Positions 24,601 to 30,098 of a stretch of 34,915 nt of DNA are shown here, one piece after another. Position numbers and translations under genes: made by a program. The first letter of the stretch is position 1. Each line of letters opens with the position of its first letter. Source of the DNA: a virus. A model generated the notes under the pieces. It worked only from the letters and a program-made list of their open reading frames with translations. It was not told where the DNA came from and made no database searches. Location of the stretch: IMG/VR virus record IMGVR_UViG_3300048446_000361, positions 1 through 34,915 of that record; one strand, given 5' to 3'.

Positions 24601-27311
24601 ATGCAGTTGATGAAGTCATCATCACTACAGGCGGTACTGGTTATACAACCGACTTCCAAGTTAATACTGCTCCAACTGATCTTGGTAGTGGTACAGGATT
24701 AGATCTCAGATGTAAGATTTCTACAATCAATAGACAGTATGCAAACGTTACTGTTGATATTGATAGAGTAGTTCAAGCATCACTTGACCCAGAATATGGT
24801 ACAACAGGTGTTGCTAGATTTGATAAGGCACAGTTCTTTATCGGTGATGCAGGTGATGGTTCTATCAGACTGAAGACTGCTTCTAACAGTATTGACTCTG
24901 GTCTAGACGCTGACCTTCTGGATGGCAAGCAAGGTTCGTTCTATCAGAATGCTGGTAGTTTGACTGCTGGTACAATTGATTCTGATAGATTAGCAGGAAC
25001 CTATAATATTAATATTTCTGGTCAGTCCCAGAAATGTATCAGACTACTAACTGCTACTTCTCAACCATCTTCCAACCCATCTCCTAATACTTTCGCTGAA
25101 GGTATTATTGTTAACACCAAGAACAACAACAGTAACCAGCTTCTAGACGGTGGCACCAAGCATATGGTGCTGACGCTAAGACCTGGACCTGACGCTACTT
25201 TTGGTGGTATCAGACAGTTGGCATTTACTGATAATGACAACATGTGGTTGCGTGGTTCAGGAACGGGTGTTACCACATTCGGTACATGGGCACAAATTTG
25301 GACATCTGAAAACGACGGTATTGACACTGGTCTAGATGCTGACAAACTAGACAACCGTGAAGGTACTTGGTATCAGAATGCACTAAACATTAACTTCGGA
25401 GAAATTTCTGCTAATAGAGTTCCTACTTTCTTGAAGGCAACTGGATTCAGAAATGAAATCAAAGTTAAATCTTTTAATGGAGATCCTAAGTATCAGATTT
25501 ACGTCTCTGGTAAAGTTCTAACTTCTCTGCCTGCTCCTAACCCATTCACTCCTGGTAGCACGGTCAATATCTACAACGCACAATCTCAAGCAGTTGGTCT
25601 AATTGAGATTGATAACGTTATTGTTAATGATGACCTTAATGATAACAGAAATGATTACACTATCCTAATTGGTAGACTAACTAACGGCAACTTCACTGGA
25701 GCGGTCACAATTGGTACTGCTGCCGTACCTGTTGTATTCCATGACTTCAGTATCTACGATGGCAATACTATTGACGTTGTAACTATCGAAAGTGATGGTG
25801 GAACAGGTAATCTTCGCTTAGGTAGAAAAGATAACGTTGCTTCAAACCCTGGAATCTATTTCAGTTCTTCATCTCTTGCTGCTAACTACAATGCATCTAT
25901 CGTTGCAACTGGTGGTACTGCAACTGATGGTTCTGGTACACTGAATGTTCAGGTTGCATCTGCGGATGGTTTTGGTGTTAACGGTAACGTTGTTTGGAAC
26001 GAAGGTAACGTCCAATTCAATTCAACCAATGTTCTAGGAACTGCGGTTATTCGTGACAATACTGGATCATTTGAAGCACACAAAATTACTTTGGTTGCTG
26101 ATGCAAATGGCATTGAAGGAGAAGTAGTTGGTAAAGCAACTGCTAACGTCCTCAAAGAAGGTGATACGATGTCTGGCACACTGAACATCAGTGGTGCTGC
26201 ATCCAATCTTTCGGTTCAAGGAACTACAGGTCTAACAGGTAATGTCACACTAACAAGTGATCTTACAGTTGCAAGCGACGTTCTCTATGTTGATTCTGCT
26301 AATGAAGAAGTTGGTGTTGGTACAAACAATCCATCAGATAAGTTAAGTCTAGTTGGTGGTTCTTTCTCAGTCAATTCTGGATCGGGTGGTAACTCACTTA
26401 CAACAGCACAGGGTCTTGGACTTACATATGACTCTGCCACAAGTCGTGGTTATATTATTGCTAAGTCCACCACAACTTCCACAGACATCACTTTCGCTAC
26501 TTCTAATAGCGGAACACTACTTGATAAGATCAGATTAGATGCGACAGGTGATTTCTTCCCATTGACTGCTACGCAAGATCTGGGTCTAAATTCTACTAAC
26601 AACATCTATCGTAATGCATATATCAGAAATGTATACGCTAAAGATAAGGTAACCATTCAAGATGCTGGTGGTAACGATGGAGCTCCTGCATACTTCCTTG
26701 GTGCATCTGGTTTCCGTAACTTCCGTGTTGGTAGTCAACTGCTTGCAGACGACACCTTCGAGATTACACCAAGCACCACTAATGGTGGACAGGTTTGGGG
26801 AGCCACTCCTGCACTGTTTATCAAGGGTTCAACTAATAGAGTTGCAATCAATACCACTAACTTTAATGGTACTGACACTTCAGGTTCCACGCCAGTTGTT
26901 AGAGATTATCAACTAAATATTCAAGGCGACCTTAACTTTAATGGTCAACTGTTCCAGAACAACGAAGAATTCGTTACTTCTAGATGGACACTAAACAAAA
27001 ATACTAACAACATCTGGAGAATTTCTAGAGTTGGTATTAACCAGGCAAATCCAGATTATCAACTGGATGTCAACGGTAGTCTTAATGTTCGTGGATCTAC
27101 ATTTGTTTCTGGATCAAATACTGATGTAATTACTGTTAACGGTGATGTTCAGTACGTTGATACTTATGGCGTCTTCAAGACAAACCGTAATACAGTTAAT
27201 GAGAATGTGACTATTCCTGCAAATACCAATGCAGTATCTGCGGGTCCACTGACTATAAATAATAACATAACAATTACCATTGCAAACGGAAGTTCCTGGA
27301 GTGTTGTATAA
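15612..27311 (+). CDS. Giant modular tail-fibre-like protein, 3899 aa
   Basis: The ATG at 15612 follows a purine-rich possible Shine-Dalgarno. Domains in order: two GSGY-type modules 43 residues apart (from about residues 70 and 113); a DRSDKIATTEYV block and the start of a beta-helix-like region (about 295, GRIYVSSQIGNDLNDGRS); a helical domain (about 783) interrupted by four ~85-aa repeats (from 826) and short His-Thr repeats; a second helical domain (about 1470-1575); one divergent plus four further repeats (1579-2050) and more His-Thr repeats; a strongly patterned block around ISFLGGGGAEIDG and GKSMVASAFTIVSFGGTGY (about 2215-2320); a fibre motif IPTQKAVRDFITNNLG (about 2550); more GSGY modules; two DSGLDADLLDG / DTGLDADKLDN modules (about 3097 and 3237); and terminal fibre motifs NEEVGVGTNNPSDKL and NPDYQLDVNGSLNV. 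No enzyme motif is visible. This is a host-contacting fibre or sheath-like appendage. The next gene starts immediately after its stop. Confidence 0.85.
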   Translation: MSFNINSDKEFISGSRPQFIGTTQFSIRAGTGVDEKEVIRTLLDSEEKLPRVGINRTGQRVNNIAILTQGSGYTVEPTVTVGPPPQGENAKQALASAFIFNGRIVNIAVNDPGSGYSTAPSVVITGGNGAGASAEAFLDTVDFELDINGAIRTSTSIISDTARILNLDIDNFVTPDLNLRGPNLKNYVNNTGTIWVANTIVQKDVYRYFGANVYQSLNAGQTGPNAPEHLDGIVLNNEVNFKHIGFRVVDENAFGYNETGEAGIFPRSITPLLGDRSDKIATTEYVLNLATNDVGGRIYVSSQIGNDLNDGRSAVNPVRSIKKAAQLAWETPGVKETIIVSGGDYVEDNPISLPPDASVVGDNLRLVIVRPNNPGKHIFKFGDKNYVIGVTYRDKIDANGDAISTWDFAMVFDDKQRINVDSEVNGDFGVNFPIGHQVFGPDKFRIDFQNNTGLSQLVSGLEAVGVNTGARGDISNVVFSTIIGNNAYQNGSLDVEITSGSFLEGEGFRYIIGGTQGASLTSSTGTVGVNQFAITSNPTPAGLIVGAYIYLDGTANSEVGQGFYEIIQIDDDNEPTQWEITVAPLLSSIGWRDTAAGNINIYAASITEGSFDSTKIRSIRAEGEVVFQDDDYTTPLPIVRMDFSLQGDPSIATGGFQNTQFGDAEDLGGVVFYTSALSGRQNFHDFKEGQEILIEGLSTSAPDLSFLNGRQRIYKVIEDADGRARRFVIPKKVPAGLGLNANNNFDPGQFAVVKSASRSVTLSLLNSPNKFPLAQPVDRRFQDAAIFIRNNREFIADEVVGRINREFAQDYHSVYSIGGQSFGSYTASDATYNPATGEFVITMASHGLSVGEGIRIADNSFVFTCAMDGNATEHSLPESTQYASGKSLPILESTTNTVTVNVGASGPNQYYTPSNASYDPTLGTLQLIIGSHSLTPGEGVVIDNNSLSFKCAMDGYDSVKTYPRAGIDPYASRSIPITSVTADSITLQVGISRENFSMTPTAVTYNAATGDMTVDVGQHGLGVGRSVVLNDNSFTFTCDLDGNTVQKTYPRPGQDPYAGKSIAITSVGTTSHTPTDVDYDASTGDIEMTINSHGFSTGDYIKVDDGSLVFTCALDGNVAQKAYPRAGFDLPSGRWLEITVVDSSNIRFNVGPSSYTGLHTWISAAADAVKRQDGTFTINVGDAGAASGSNHVWIAAASGAIKHEPRANHLFQGSTTNAIRHLPQSAHTFVRSTSNGITTGGSSFKIYLGNTDHIHTYVSGGTVTFGGNDYAITSFDYDSVVTGVAEITTTSSIPGLAEDDIVKLADLLISCDAGTKVYPSYSSPTSGNNVNLSNGDEQCRQDLNHFMNAVIRDLEFGTNHNVIDSAKKFIVNDKITYIEDEIVQNVRAIEYARELIRYAVCNWRTENRTPADPIYTPVYSGVTRYFDDTVITSTAGTPACANVISAIDVLSYLWVDVITNNASGTQLDAAYLIARNADLIADQALLDTKSAYPTLNLSDVMERKCKRDIKIVLEGLAKDLVLGGNSGIVAVAESYFAGAALVAIPEAQREETIYAYQRVQLHAIAAMRNWTGGNVIDVTPNTAQYNSSTGQLSLTITDPGLTITANDRIAFKEGALTFNCAYGGGGDHSNPRPGDANYGKSQPIISASSAGGVTTIVCNVGNAGLAAGLTHTLTSALTDGTIIIYDPIETTSVIPQFEDWNILIDINGTASSIQITPESATYDPATGLFVVTSTGHSVAQGDQVQIAPESVVFTCAMDGNQTEHALPSSGQDAYNNILTVDSVTANTFTIDVGESGSDIQFTPSDVSYDPATGDLEINVGPHTLSVGEGIVIADNAFTFTCDMDDNQSQKTYPRLGIDPYAGRSMPITSTSATTITVNAGASGPNKFFTPSAAVYDPATGAMTLTVGQHGLGQWRNVTIANNSFTFTCAADGNATQHTYPRSGQDPFADNKSIAITDVGFTAHTVTDADYNASTGNVELTISNHGFANGDYIMVLDGTLQFTCDLDGNTVQKAYPRAEYDYPSGRWLPISNVTTNTFDINVGPSSYKGAHTFTGATSSGVRRQDGTFTINVGTSSDTSVHTFVGATTDAVRHLPQSTHTFITAAADSVKHLPQSAHTFVRANQNALEVYPPGSAPLCASIASNIATSMNLFESILDGTIQAGATTPTYGTLYVTDNVITYPDSFIYDLDDVRMAVRGTYNDNPIIEASPYTQNASVISFLGGGGAEIDGDKVKQPNCPFPGLEIDGTASFPNQGKSMVASAFTIVSFGGTGYKIINDGYTQLVSVFCIFCADGVLSESGGYCSITNSATNFGIYALRATGFRRDPYVFDAGYFASGTYIRATITNVSQTPTGRTIFTIENLGREPLEHYILKVDGYTNSDEDTEYFIDEITQVGAGPPFTSTCIFDDGSGGAVSLIDNATGQAVTPAALDGATVNLHRPSIVNSSAHTWEFAGSGTNYLALPENGGVKVEANEQFNENYGRVYCSGTDELGDFKVGTFAKIENRTGNITFTGTVTISEVEFLKLKGGDVVVTGFDDANTLGGANSSNSKIPTQKAVRDFITNNLGAYIQKEYSTNSVPRALVELTDSGKISLDQIPALRPFQVFTIADQAERLAIEGALAGDIAIEQDTSTSFILNNDNGSQFLSFQVDPSLTFTLNDIFEGSVSGGQIQATEYRQGVLYQINITDPGSGYTQPPVITISGGSPQAGSVSAIAGCTIANGQLVTITILEQNSYVGGKGYSVAPVINIAAPPGGGTQATALGLIESRLYGNIVNNVKITDTDTFDSSDIPNVSVNINRAINTSSSNINNWVSLSTTTVDARDITGGPIATDLLSTNSTSANSNTFLRGDQSYALVVQSIKGPEERYFAKLAVPAQSGGVSMIFSTNQNALKGHIVKNSVTGIQEDTIINSVITENSLTTLTFDQSKALTSTIPAGTIIEFTRAASPIRFDSTFTQGNFVEEVIIANGGSGFTNGTYYNQLITGGTGTGFKLTLIVANNAVDEVIITTGGTGYTTDFQVNTAPTDLGSGTGLDLRCKISTINRQYANVTVDIDRVVQASLDPEYGTTGVARFDKAQFFIGDAGDGSIRLKTASNSIDSGLDADLLDGKQGSFYQNAGSLTAGTIDSDRLAGTYNINISGQSQKCIRLLTATSQPSSNPSPNTFAEGIIVNTKNNNSNQLLDGGTKHMVLTLRPGPDATFGGIRQLAFTDNDNMWLRGSGTGVTTFGTWAQIWTSENDGIDTGLDADKLDNREGTWYQNALNINFGEISANRVPTFLKATGFRNEIKVKSFNGDPKYQIYVSGKVLTSLPAPNPFTPGSTVNIYNAQSQAVGLIEIDNVIVNDDLNDNRNDYTILIGRLTNGNFTGAVTIGTAAVPVVFHDFSIYDGNTIDVVTIESDGGTGNLRLGRKDNVASNPGIYFSSSSLAANYNASIVATGGTATDGSGTLNVQVASADGFGVNGNVVWNEGNVQFNSTNVLGTAVIRDNTGSFEAHKITLVADANGIEGEVVGKATANVLKEGDTMSGTLNISGAASNLSVQGTTGLTGNVTLTSDLTVASDVLYVDSANEEVGVGTNNPSDKLSLVGGSFSVNSGSGGNSLTTAQGLGLTYDSATSRGYIIAKSTTTSTDITFATSNSGTLLDKIRLDATGDFFPLTATQDLGLNSTNNIYRNAYIRNVYAKDKVTIQDAGGNDGAPAYFLGASGFRNFRVGSQLLADDTFEITPSTTNGGQVWGATPALFIKGSTNRVAINTTNFNGTDTSGSTPVVRDYQLNIQGDLNFNGQLFQNNEEFVTSRWTLNKNTNNIWRISRVGINQANPDYQLDVNGSLNVRGSTFVSGSNTDVITVNGDVQYVDTYGVFKTNRNTVNENVTIPANTNAVSAGPLTINNNITITIANGSSWSVV
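15819..15990 (+). repeat. Two GxGYxxxPxV modules at the N-terminus of the giant fibre
   Basis: Residues 70-78 (GSGYTVEPT) and 113-121 (GSGYSTAPS) begin two modules 43 residues apart, each followed by a short beta strand and a Gly/Ala-rich turn. Similar modules recur near 23670-23860 and 24490-24670 in the same gene, and in gp8, the DUF4815-type protein and the 1295-aa protein. Confidence 0.65.
17955..20330 (+). other. Two copies of a helical domain, the first interrupted by the repeat array
   Basis: Copy 2 (about 20010-20330) has AYLIARNADLIADQALLDTK, KCKRDIKIVLEGLAKDLVLGGNS and a following helix. Copy 1 is in two pieces: DAAIFIRNNREFIADEVVGR (about 17958-18017) and QCRQDLNHFMNAVIRDLEFG (about 19624-19683). 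Between them lie about 1.6 kb of repeat units. The pattern C-x-RD ... D-L-x-G-x-N is shared by both copies. Confidence 0.6.
18087..19323 (+). repeat. Repeat block 1: units A-D plus four His-type short repeats
   Basis: Units start at 18087 (A), 18345 (B), 18606 (C) and 18828 (D). Each follows the pattern Y-[DN]-x3-G-x10-H-x9-G, then FxCxxDG, then (in B-D) a YPR or similar motif and a closing VG strand. After D, from 19086, four short repeats of about 17 residues follow, of the form H-x-[FW]-x5-A-[IV]-x-H-x-P-x-[SA]. Most units carry one Cys at a fixed position. Confidence 0.8.
20346..21990 (+). repeat. Repeat block 2: divergent unit E, units F-I plus four His-type short repeats
   Basis: Unit E starts at 20346 and is divergent. 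F, G, H and I start at 20757, 21015, 21276 and 21501, and the short His repeats at 21759. F-I match A-D in order and length: start offsets are 2670, 2670, 2670, 2673 and 2673 bp for A/F, B/G, C/H, D/I and the tail. D and I share PSGRW, VGPSSY and RQDGTFTINVG. C and H share a 20-bp exact match (18705-18724 and 21375-21394). The two blocks are therefore one duplicated super-unit. Confidence 0.8.
22080..22650 (+). other. Strongly patterned beta-rich block in the giant fibre
   Basis: Residues about 2157-2346 contain ASVISFLGGGGAEIDG, PNCPFPGLEID, FPNQGKSMVASAFTIVSFGG and SESGGYCSITNSATNFGIYA. I recognise this only as a segment that recurs in cyanophage structural proteins. The regular strand-turn pattern suggests beta-helix rungs, perhaps continuing the beta-helix-like start near residue 295. 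Confidence 0.45.
27254..27261 (+). promoter_or_regulatory. Perfect late promoter octamer TATAAATA inside the 3' end of the giant fibre gene
   Basis: TATAAATA lies 51 bp before the ATG of the first glycine-rich adhesin gene, within the last 20 codons of the preceding gene. It is identical to the octamer before gp8. It would allow the adhesin cassette to be transcribed separately from the 11.7-kb fibre gene. Confidence 0.65.
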
Positions 27312-28061
27312 ATGAGTAGCATATTTGTAAACAATTTAAAATCTACAACAGGAAATACTATTCTGATTCCAGCTGGACACTCTTTGTCTCTAGATGGTTC
27401 AGTTGTTACAGGTCAGTCTTTGATTCCTAGTCCATCTGGACAAGCAGGAAAACTTATCAGATCTGATGGAAGTAATTTAGGATGGGGTGAAACTGGTGCT
27501 AAAAACATCATTCAATTTACCCAATCTGGAACTTATACTCCTTCCGCTGGTACTAGACTAGCTCATGTTAGAGTTGTTGGTTCTGGTGGTGGCGGTTCTG
27601 GTTATGCAGAATCTGGTGGATCTGGAGGTTATGCCGAAGGATTCTTTGATATGACAGGTGTTAGTTCTGTCACTATCAGTGTTGGTAATGGTGGTTCTGC
27701 AACCTATTACTCTGGTAGTGCTGGTACTGGAGGAGCTGTTAGTTTCGGCAATTATATTACCTGCAATGGTGGAGCTGGTGCCAACAGCACTGCTCAACAT
27801 TGTGGAGGAATTGGTGGATCAGCATCAGGTGGAAATATGTCTTTCTATGGTGGCGGCGGTTGCGGTCACGGTTACAATAGTAGGGCAGGTTCTAACTGGT
27901 TTGGTGGAGCTGGTGCTAATGGTCACCCTCAAGGTGGAGCATATGCCAATAATCATAGATCACATTCTGTTCCAGGAACAGGTGGTGCTAATGGTTGGGC
28001 TCGTAGCTACCCTGGCAATGTCGGTATTGAAGGTCAAGTAGTAATTTGGGAATATAGTTAA
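27312..28061 (+). CDS. Glycine-rich tail-fibre adhesin paralogue 1, 249 aa
   Basis: The ATG directly follows the stop of the giant fibre gene. The N-terminus (about 1-60) has a VNNLKSTTGNTILIPAG pattern and SLSLDGSVV, then an SPSGQAGKL block; it probably serves for trimerisation or attachment. A QSGTYTPSAG strand leads to the phage glycine-rich domain (about 90-249): GGGGSGYAESGGSGGYAEGF, MTGVSSVTISVGNGG, QHCGG, FYGGGGCGH and GGAGANGHPQGG. The Gly runs between variable His/Asn/aromatic segments resemble the polyglycine-II layered adhesins of T-even-like phages (gp38 type), which bind the host receptor at the fibre tip. That assignment is by pattern, not alignment. The stop overlaps the next ATG by one base. 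Paralogues 2 and 3 follow. Confidence 0.8.
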   Translation: MSSIFVNNLKSTTGNTILIPAGHSLSLDGSVVTGQSLIPSPSGQAGKLIRSDGSNLGWGETGAKNIIQFTQSGTYTPSAGTRLAHVRVVGSGGGGSGYAESGGSGGYAEGFFDMTGVSSVTISVGNGGSATYYSGSAGTGGAVSFGNYITCNGGAGANSTAQHCGGIGGSASGGNMSFYGGGGCGHGYNSRAGSNWFGGAGANGHPQGGAYANNHRSHSVPGTGGANGWARSYPGNVGIEGQVVIWEYS

Positions 28062-28825
28062 TGTCAATTTTAAGAGTAAATGAAATCAGGTCCCAATCGG
28101 GAAATACTATTACTGTTCCATCTGGATACCAGTTGTCATTGGATGGCAGTATTGTCAACTCAAATTCACTTCCTCCAGATCCATCTGGACAAGCTGGTAA
28201 ATTTTTACAAGCAAATTCAAGTGCCACCAGCACTGGATGGGTAAACGTTGGTCCAGATGCTATTAGAGTATTTACATCCAACTCAACTTGGACTAAACCA
28301 TCTGGTATCACTAAAATTTTAGTTAAAGTTGTTGGTGGTGGTGGATCAGGATCTGGTGTTGGCGAAAATGGTGCAGCAGGTGGTTATTCAGAAAGATTGA
28401 TTGATGTAACAGGTGTAACAAGCGTTAACGTTACCATTGGTACTGGAAGTACCGCTTCCACATATTATGCAAATACTGCGGGTGCTGGTTCTGCATCTTC
28501 GTTTGGATCTTTTATATCCTGTAGTGGAGGAAAGGGTGGAAACCAATCACATCAACATTGTGGTGGACTTCCTGGTGTAGGAACTGGTGGAGATTTCAAC
28601 ATGTATGGTGGTGGCGGAAACGGTCACATGTACTGGTCTGGTCCTCCTGGTGGTAGTTCTTACTGGGGTGGAGCAGGTGCTACTGGGCACCCTCAAGGTG
28701 GCGACTATGCTTATCAACATAGTTCGCATGCTCCGCCAGGATGCGGCGGACCCGCTGGTTACCATACTTCCCGACGTGGAGCAAATGGTAGAGATGGTAT
28801 GGTTGTTGTTTACGAATTTAGATAG
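28061..28825 (+). CDS. Glycine-rich tail-fibre adhesin paralogue 2, 254 aa
   Basis: The architecture matches paralogue 1: VNEIRSQSGNTITVPSGYQL and SLDGSIV at the N-terminus, an NSTWTKPSGITKILVKVVGG strand, then the Gly-rich domain with DVTGVTSVNVTIGTGS, QHCGGLPGVGTGG, MYGGGGNGH and GGAGATGHPQGG. The framework is conserved, but the segments after GGGGNGH (MYWSGPPGGSSYW), after GHPQGG (DYAYQHSSHAPPGC) and before the C-terminus (GYHTSRRGANGRDG) differ from the neighbours. Those segments are candidate receptor-binding loops. The start uses a TAATG overlap. It shares exact 39-bp and 30-bp tracts with paralogue 3. Confidence 0.8.
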   Translation: MSILRVNEIRSQSGNTITVPSGYQLSLDGSIVNSNSLPPDPSGQAGKFLQANSSATSTGWVNVGPDAIRVFTSNSTWTKPSGITKILVKVVGGGGSGSGVGENGAAGGYSERLIDVTGVTSVNVTIGTGSTASTYYANTAGAGSASSFGSFISCSGGKGGNQSHQHCGGLPGVGTGGDFNMYGGGGNGHMYWSGPPGGSSYWGGAGATGHPQGGDYAYQHSSHAPPGCGGPAGYHTSRRGANGRDGMVVVYEFR

Positions 28826-29341
28826 ATGTCAACACTTAATGTAAATCGAATTGAATCGTCTGACGGTTCTAGTATTCTAGTTCCTGCTGGATATTCACTC
28901 AGTATCGATGGTACTGTGATGAATAAGGATACGCTACCGCCAAGTCCTAGTGGACATTCAGGCAAATTCCTATTCAGTGATGGAACAAACCTAACATGGT
29001 CTGTTGCTGGTCCAAAAAGTATGCAGCAATTTATTTCCAACGGTACTTGGACTAAACCAGCTGGAATCACTAAAATTCTTGTAATGGTACAAGGTGGCGG
29101 TGGTGCTGGTAGTGGTCACTCAGAATCTGGTGGCGCTGGTGGGTATACCGAAAAATTGATTGATGTAACAGGTGTAACAAGCGTTAACGTTACTGTAGGT
29201 GCGGGTTCCACTAGCTGGTCTTATTATTCAGGTGCGGGTGGCGGAGGTGCTTCTTCTTCATTCGGAAGTTATTGTTCTGCTACTGGTGGTAAAGGCGCTA
29301 ATACAACAAACCAACATTGTGGTGGACTTCCTGGTGTAGGA
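28396..29341 (+). repeat. Exact 39-bp and 30-bp tracts shared by adhesin paralogues 2 and 3
   Basis: A 39-bp tract is identical at 28396-28434 and 29155-29193 and encodes the DVTGVTSVNVT strand. A 30-bp tract is identical at 28553-28582 and 29312-29341 and encodes QHCGGLPGVG. Both encode framework, not variable loops. Synonymous identity over these lengths suggests recent recombination, gene conversion or recent duplication. Confidence 0.85.
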
Positions 29342-29590
29342 TCTGGTGGAGATATTAATCTCTATGGTGGCGGTGGTACTGGGCATATGTCTTGGGCATG
29401 TATGAAAGGAGGAAGTTCTTTCTTTGGTGGTGCTGGTGTAGGTGGTCACCCTAGGGGTGGTAATATTATTCATGCCAATGATGATAAAGCAGCATATGGT
29501 TCGGGTGGACCTGGTGGATATACTAGTAACTCAACTACTAAAGCTGCAAGAGGCAAACATGGAGTCGTAGTTGTCTACGAATATACTTGA
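28826..29590 (+). CDS. Glycine-rich tail-fibre adhesin paralogue 3, 254 aa
   Basis: The ATG abuts the stop of paralogue 2. The N-terminus has VNRIESSDGSSILVPAGYSL, SIDGTVM and an SPSGHSGKF block, then NGTWTKPAGITKILVMVQGG, the Gly-rich region with SGGAGGYTEKLIDVTGVTS, QHCGGLPGVGSGG, LYGGGGTGH and GGAGVGGHPRGG, and a VVVVYEYT end. The loops differ from the other two: MSWACMKGGSSFF, NIIHANDDKAAYGS and GYTSNSTTKAARGKHG. The C-terminal VVxxYEx ending is common to copies 2 and 3. It probably has the same adhesin role with different receptor specificity. A late promoter octamer overlaps its stop codon. Confidence 0.8.
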   Translation: MSTLNVNRIESSDGSSILVPAGYSLSIDGTVMNKDTLPPSPSGHSGKFLFSDGTNLTWSVAGPKSMQQFISNGTWTKPAGITKILVMVQGGGGAGSGHSESGGAGGYTEKLIDVTGVTSVNVTVGAGSTSWSYYSGAGGGGASSSFGSYCSATGGKGANTTNQHCGGLPGVGSGGDINLYGGGGTGHMSWACMKGGSSFFGGAGVGGHPRGGNIIHANDDKAAYGSGGPGGYTSNSTTKAARGKHGVVVVYEYT

Positions 29591-29596
29591 TAAATA
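29589..29596 (+). promoter_or_regulatory. Candidate late promoter GATAAATA before the 155-aa gene
   Basis: GATAAATA overlaps the stop codon of adhesin 3 and lies 26 bp before the ATG at 29622. It fits the NATAAATA late -10 form. It is the last such element seen before the enzyme genes, so it may drive them too. Confidence 0.55.
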
Positions 29597-29621
29597 GTAA
29601 TACAAGATTTCAACTATCCAA

Positions 29622-30089
29622 ATGAAAAGCGTACTTATTGATACTAAGGGTCATATTAATGATGTTGTAGAACCAGGTCAAGAATTTCCTGTATTTACTG
29701 GTCCTGGTGCTGTTTGCTGTTGGGTAACTTGTCAAGATGATAATGTTACCTCATGCTGGTTGATGACTAATAAGACCTGGTTGGCACCAGAAAACCGTTA
29801 TGAAAACGGTCAAAGTGTCAAGCGCCAAATTGCTTATGGGGAAGTGGGCGAACAGTTGGACATGATGTATAAAGATCAACTCAATGGTACTACCAATTGG
29901 AGAGATCATGTCAATACTGTTAAGTCAACCATTCAATCTGAAGCTGCTTTTGCTGCAGATGACAGAAACAGAGTAGGTAAAACTGAAGTTAAACTTCATG
30001 ATGATTCCAACCCTGCATGGTTGCATCTTCCAGAAGGTGATAACATTATTGAAAATATTCCAACGGGTGTTGTATACGAAACTGAGTAA
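29622..30089 (+). CDS. Small conserved cyanophage protein, possible fibre assembly factor, 155 aa
   Basis: The N-terminal half (about 1-60) is a small beta domain with DTKGHINDVVEPGQEFPVF and a Cys-rich GAVCCWVTCQDDNVTSCW. The middle (about 70-105) has GEVGEQLDMMYKDQLNGTTN and then WRDHVNTVKSTIQ. I recognise the QLDMMY-x-D-x-x-NGTT pattern from many small phage proteins encoded next to tail-fibre genes, where it often ends a fibre-associated protein. There is no signal peptide or membrane helix. Its position right behind the adhesins fits a fibre-assembly or accessory role, but this is inferred. The gene is preceded by a candidate late promoter. Confidence 0.65.
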   Translation: MKSVLIDTKGHINDVVEPGQEFPVFTGPGAVCCWVTCQDDNVTSCWLMTNKTWLAPENRYENGQSVKRQIAYGEVGEQLDMMYKDQLNGTTNWRDHVNTVKSTIQSEAAFAADDRNRVGKTEVKLHDDSNPAWLHLPEGDNIIENIPTGVVYETE

Positions 30090-30098
30090 TAAATTATC

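Noticed and set aside
27658-28041. 127-aa frame overlapping adhesin 1
   Set aside because: A Leu/Val-rich out-of-frame product of Gly-rich codons; not a plausible second gene.
27312-29590. Diversity-generating retroelement acting on the adhesins
   Set aside because: No reverse transcriptase and no template repeat of a variable loop with A-specific changes is visible in the window. Loop differences include lengths and all bases.
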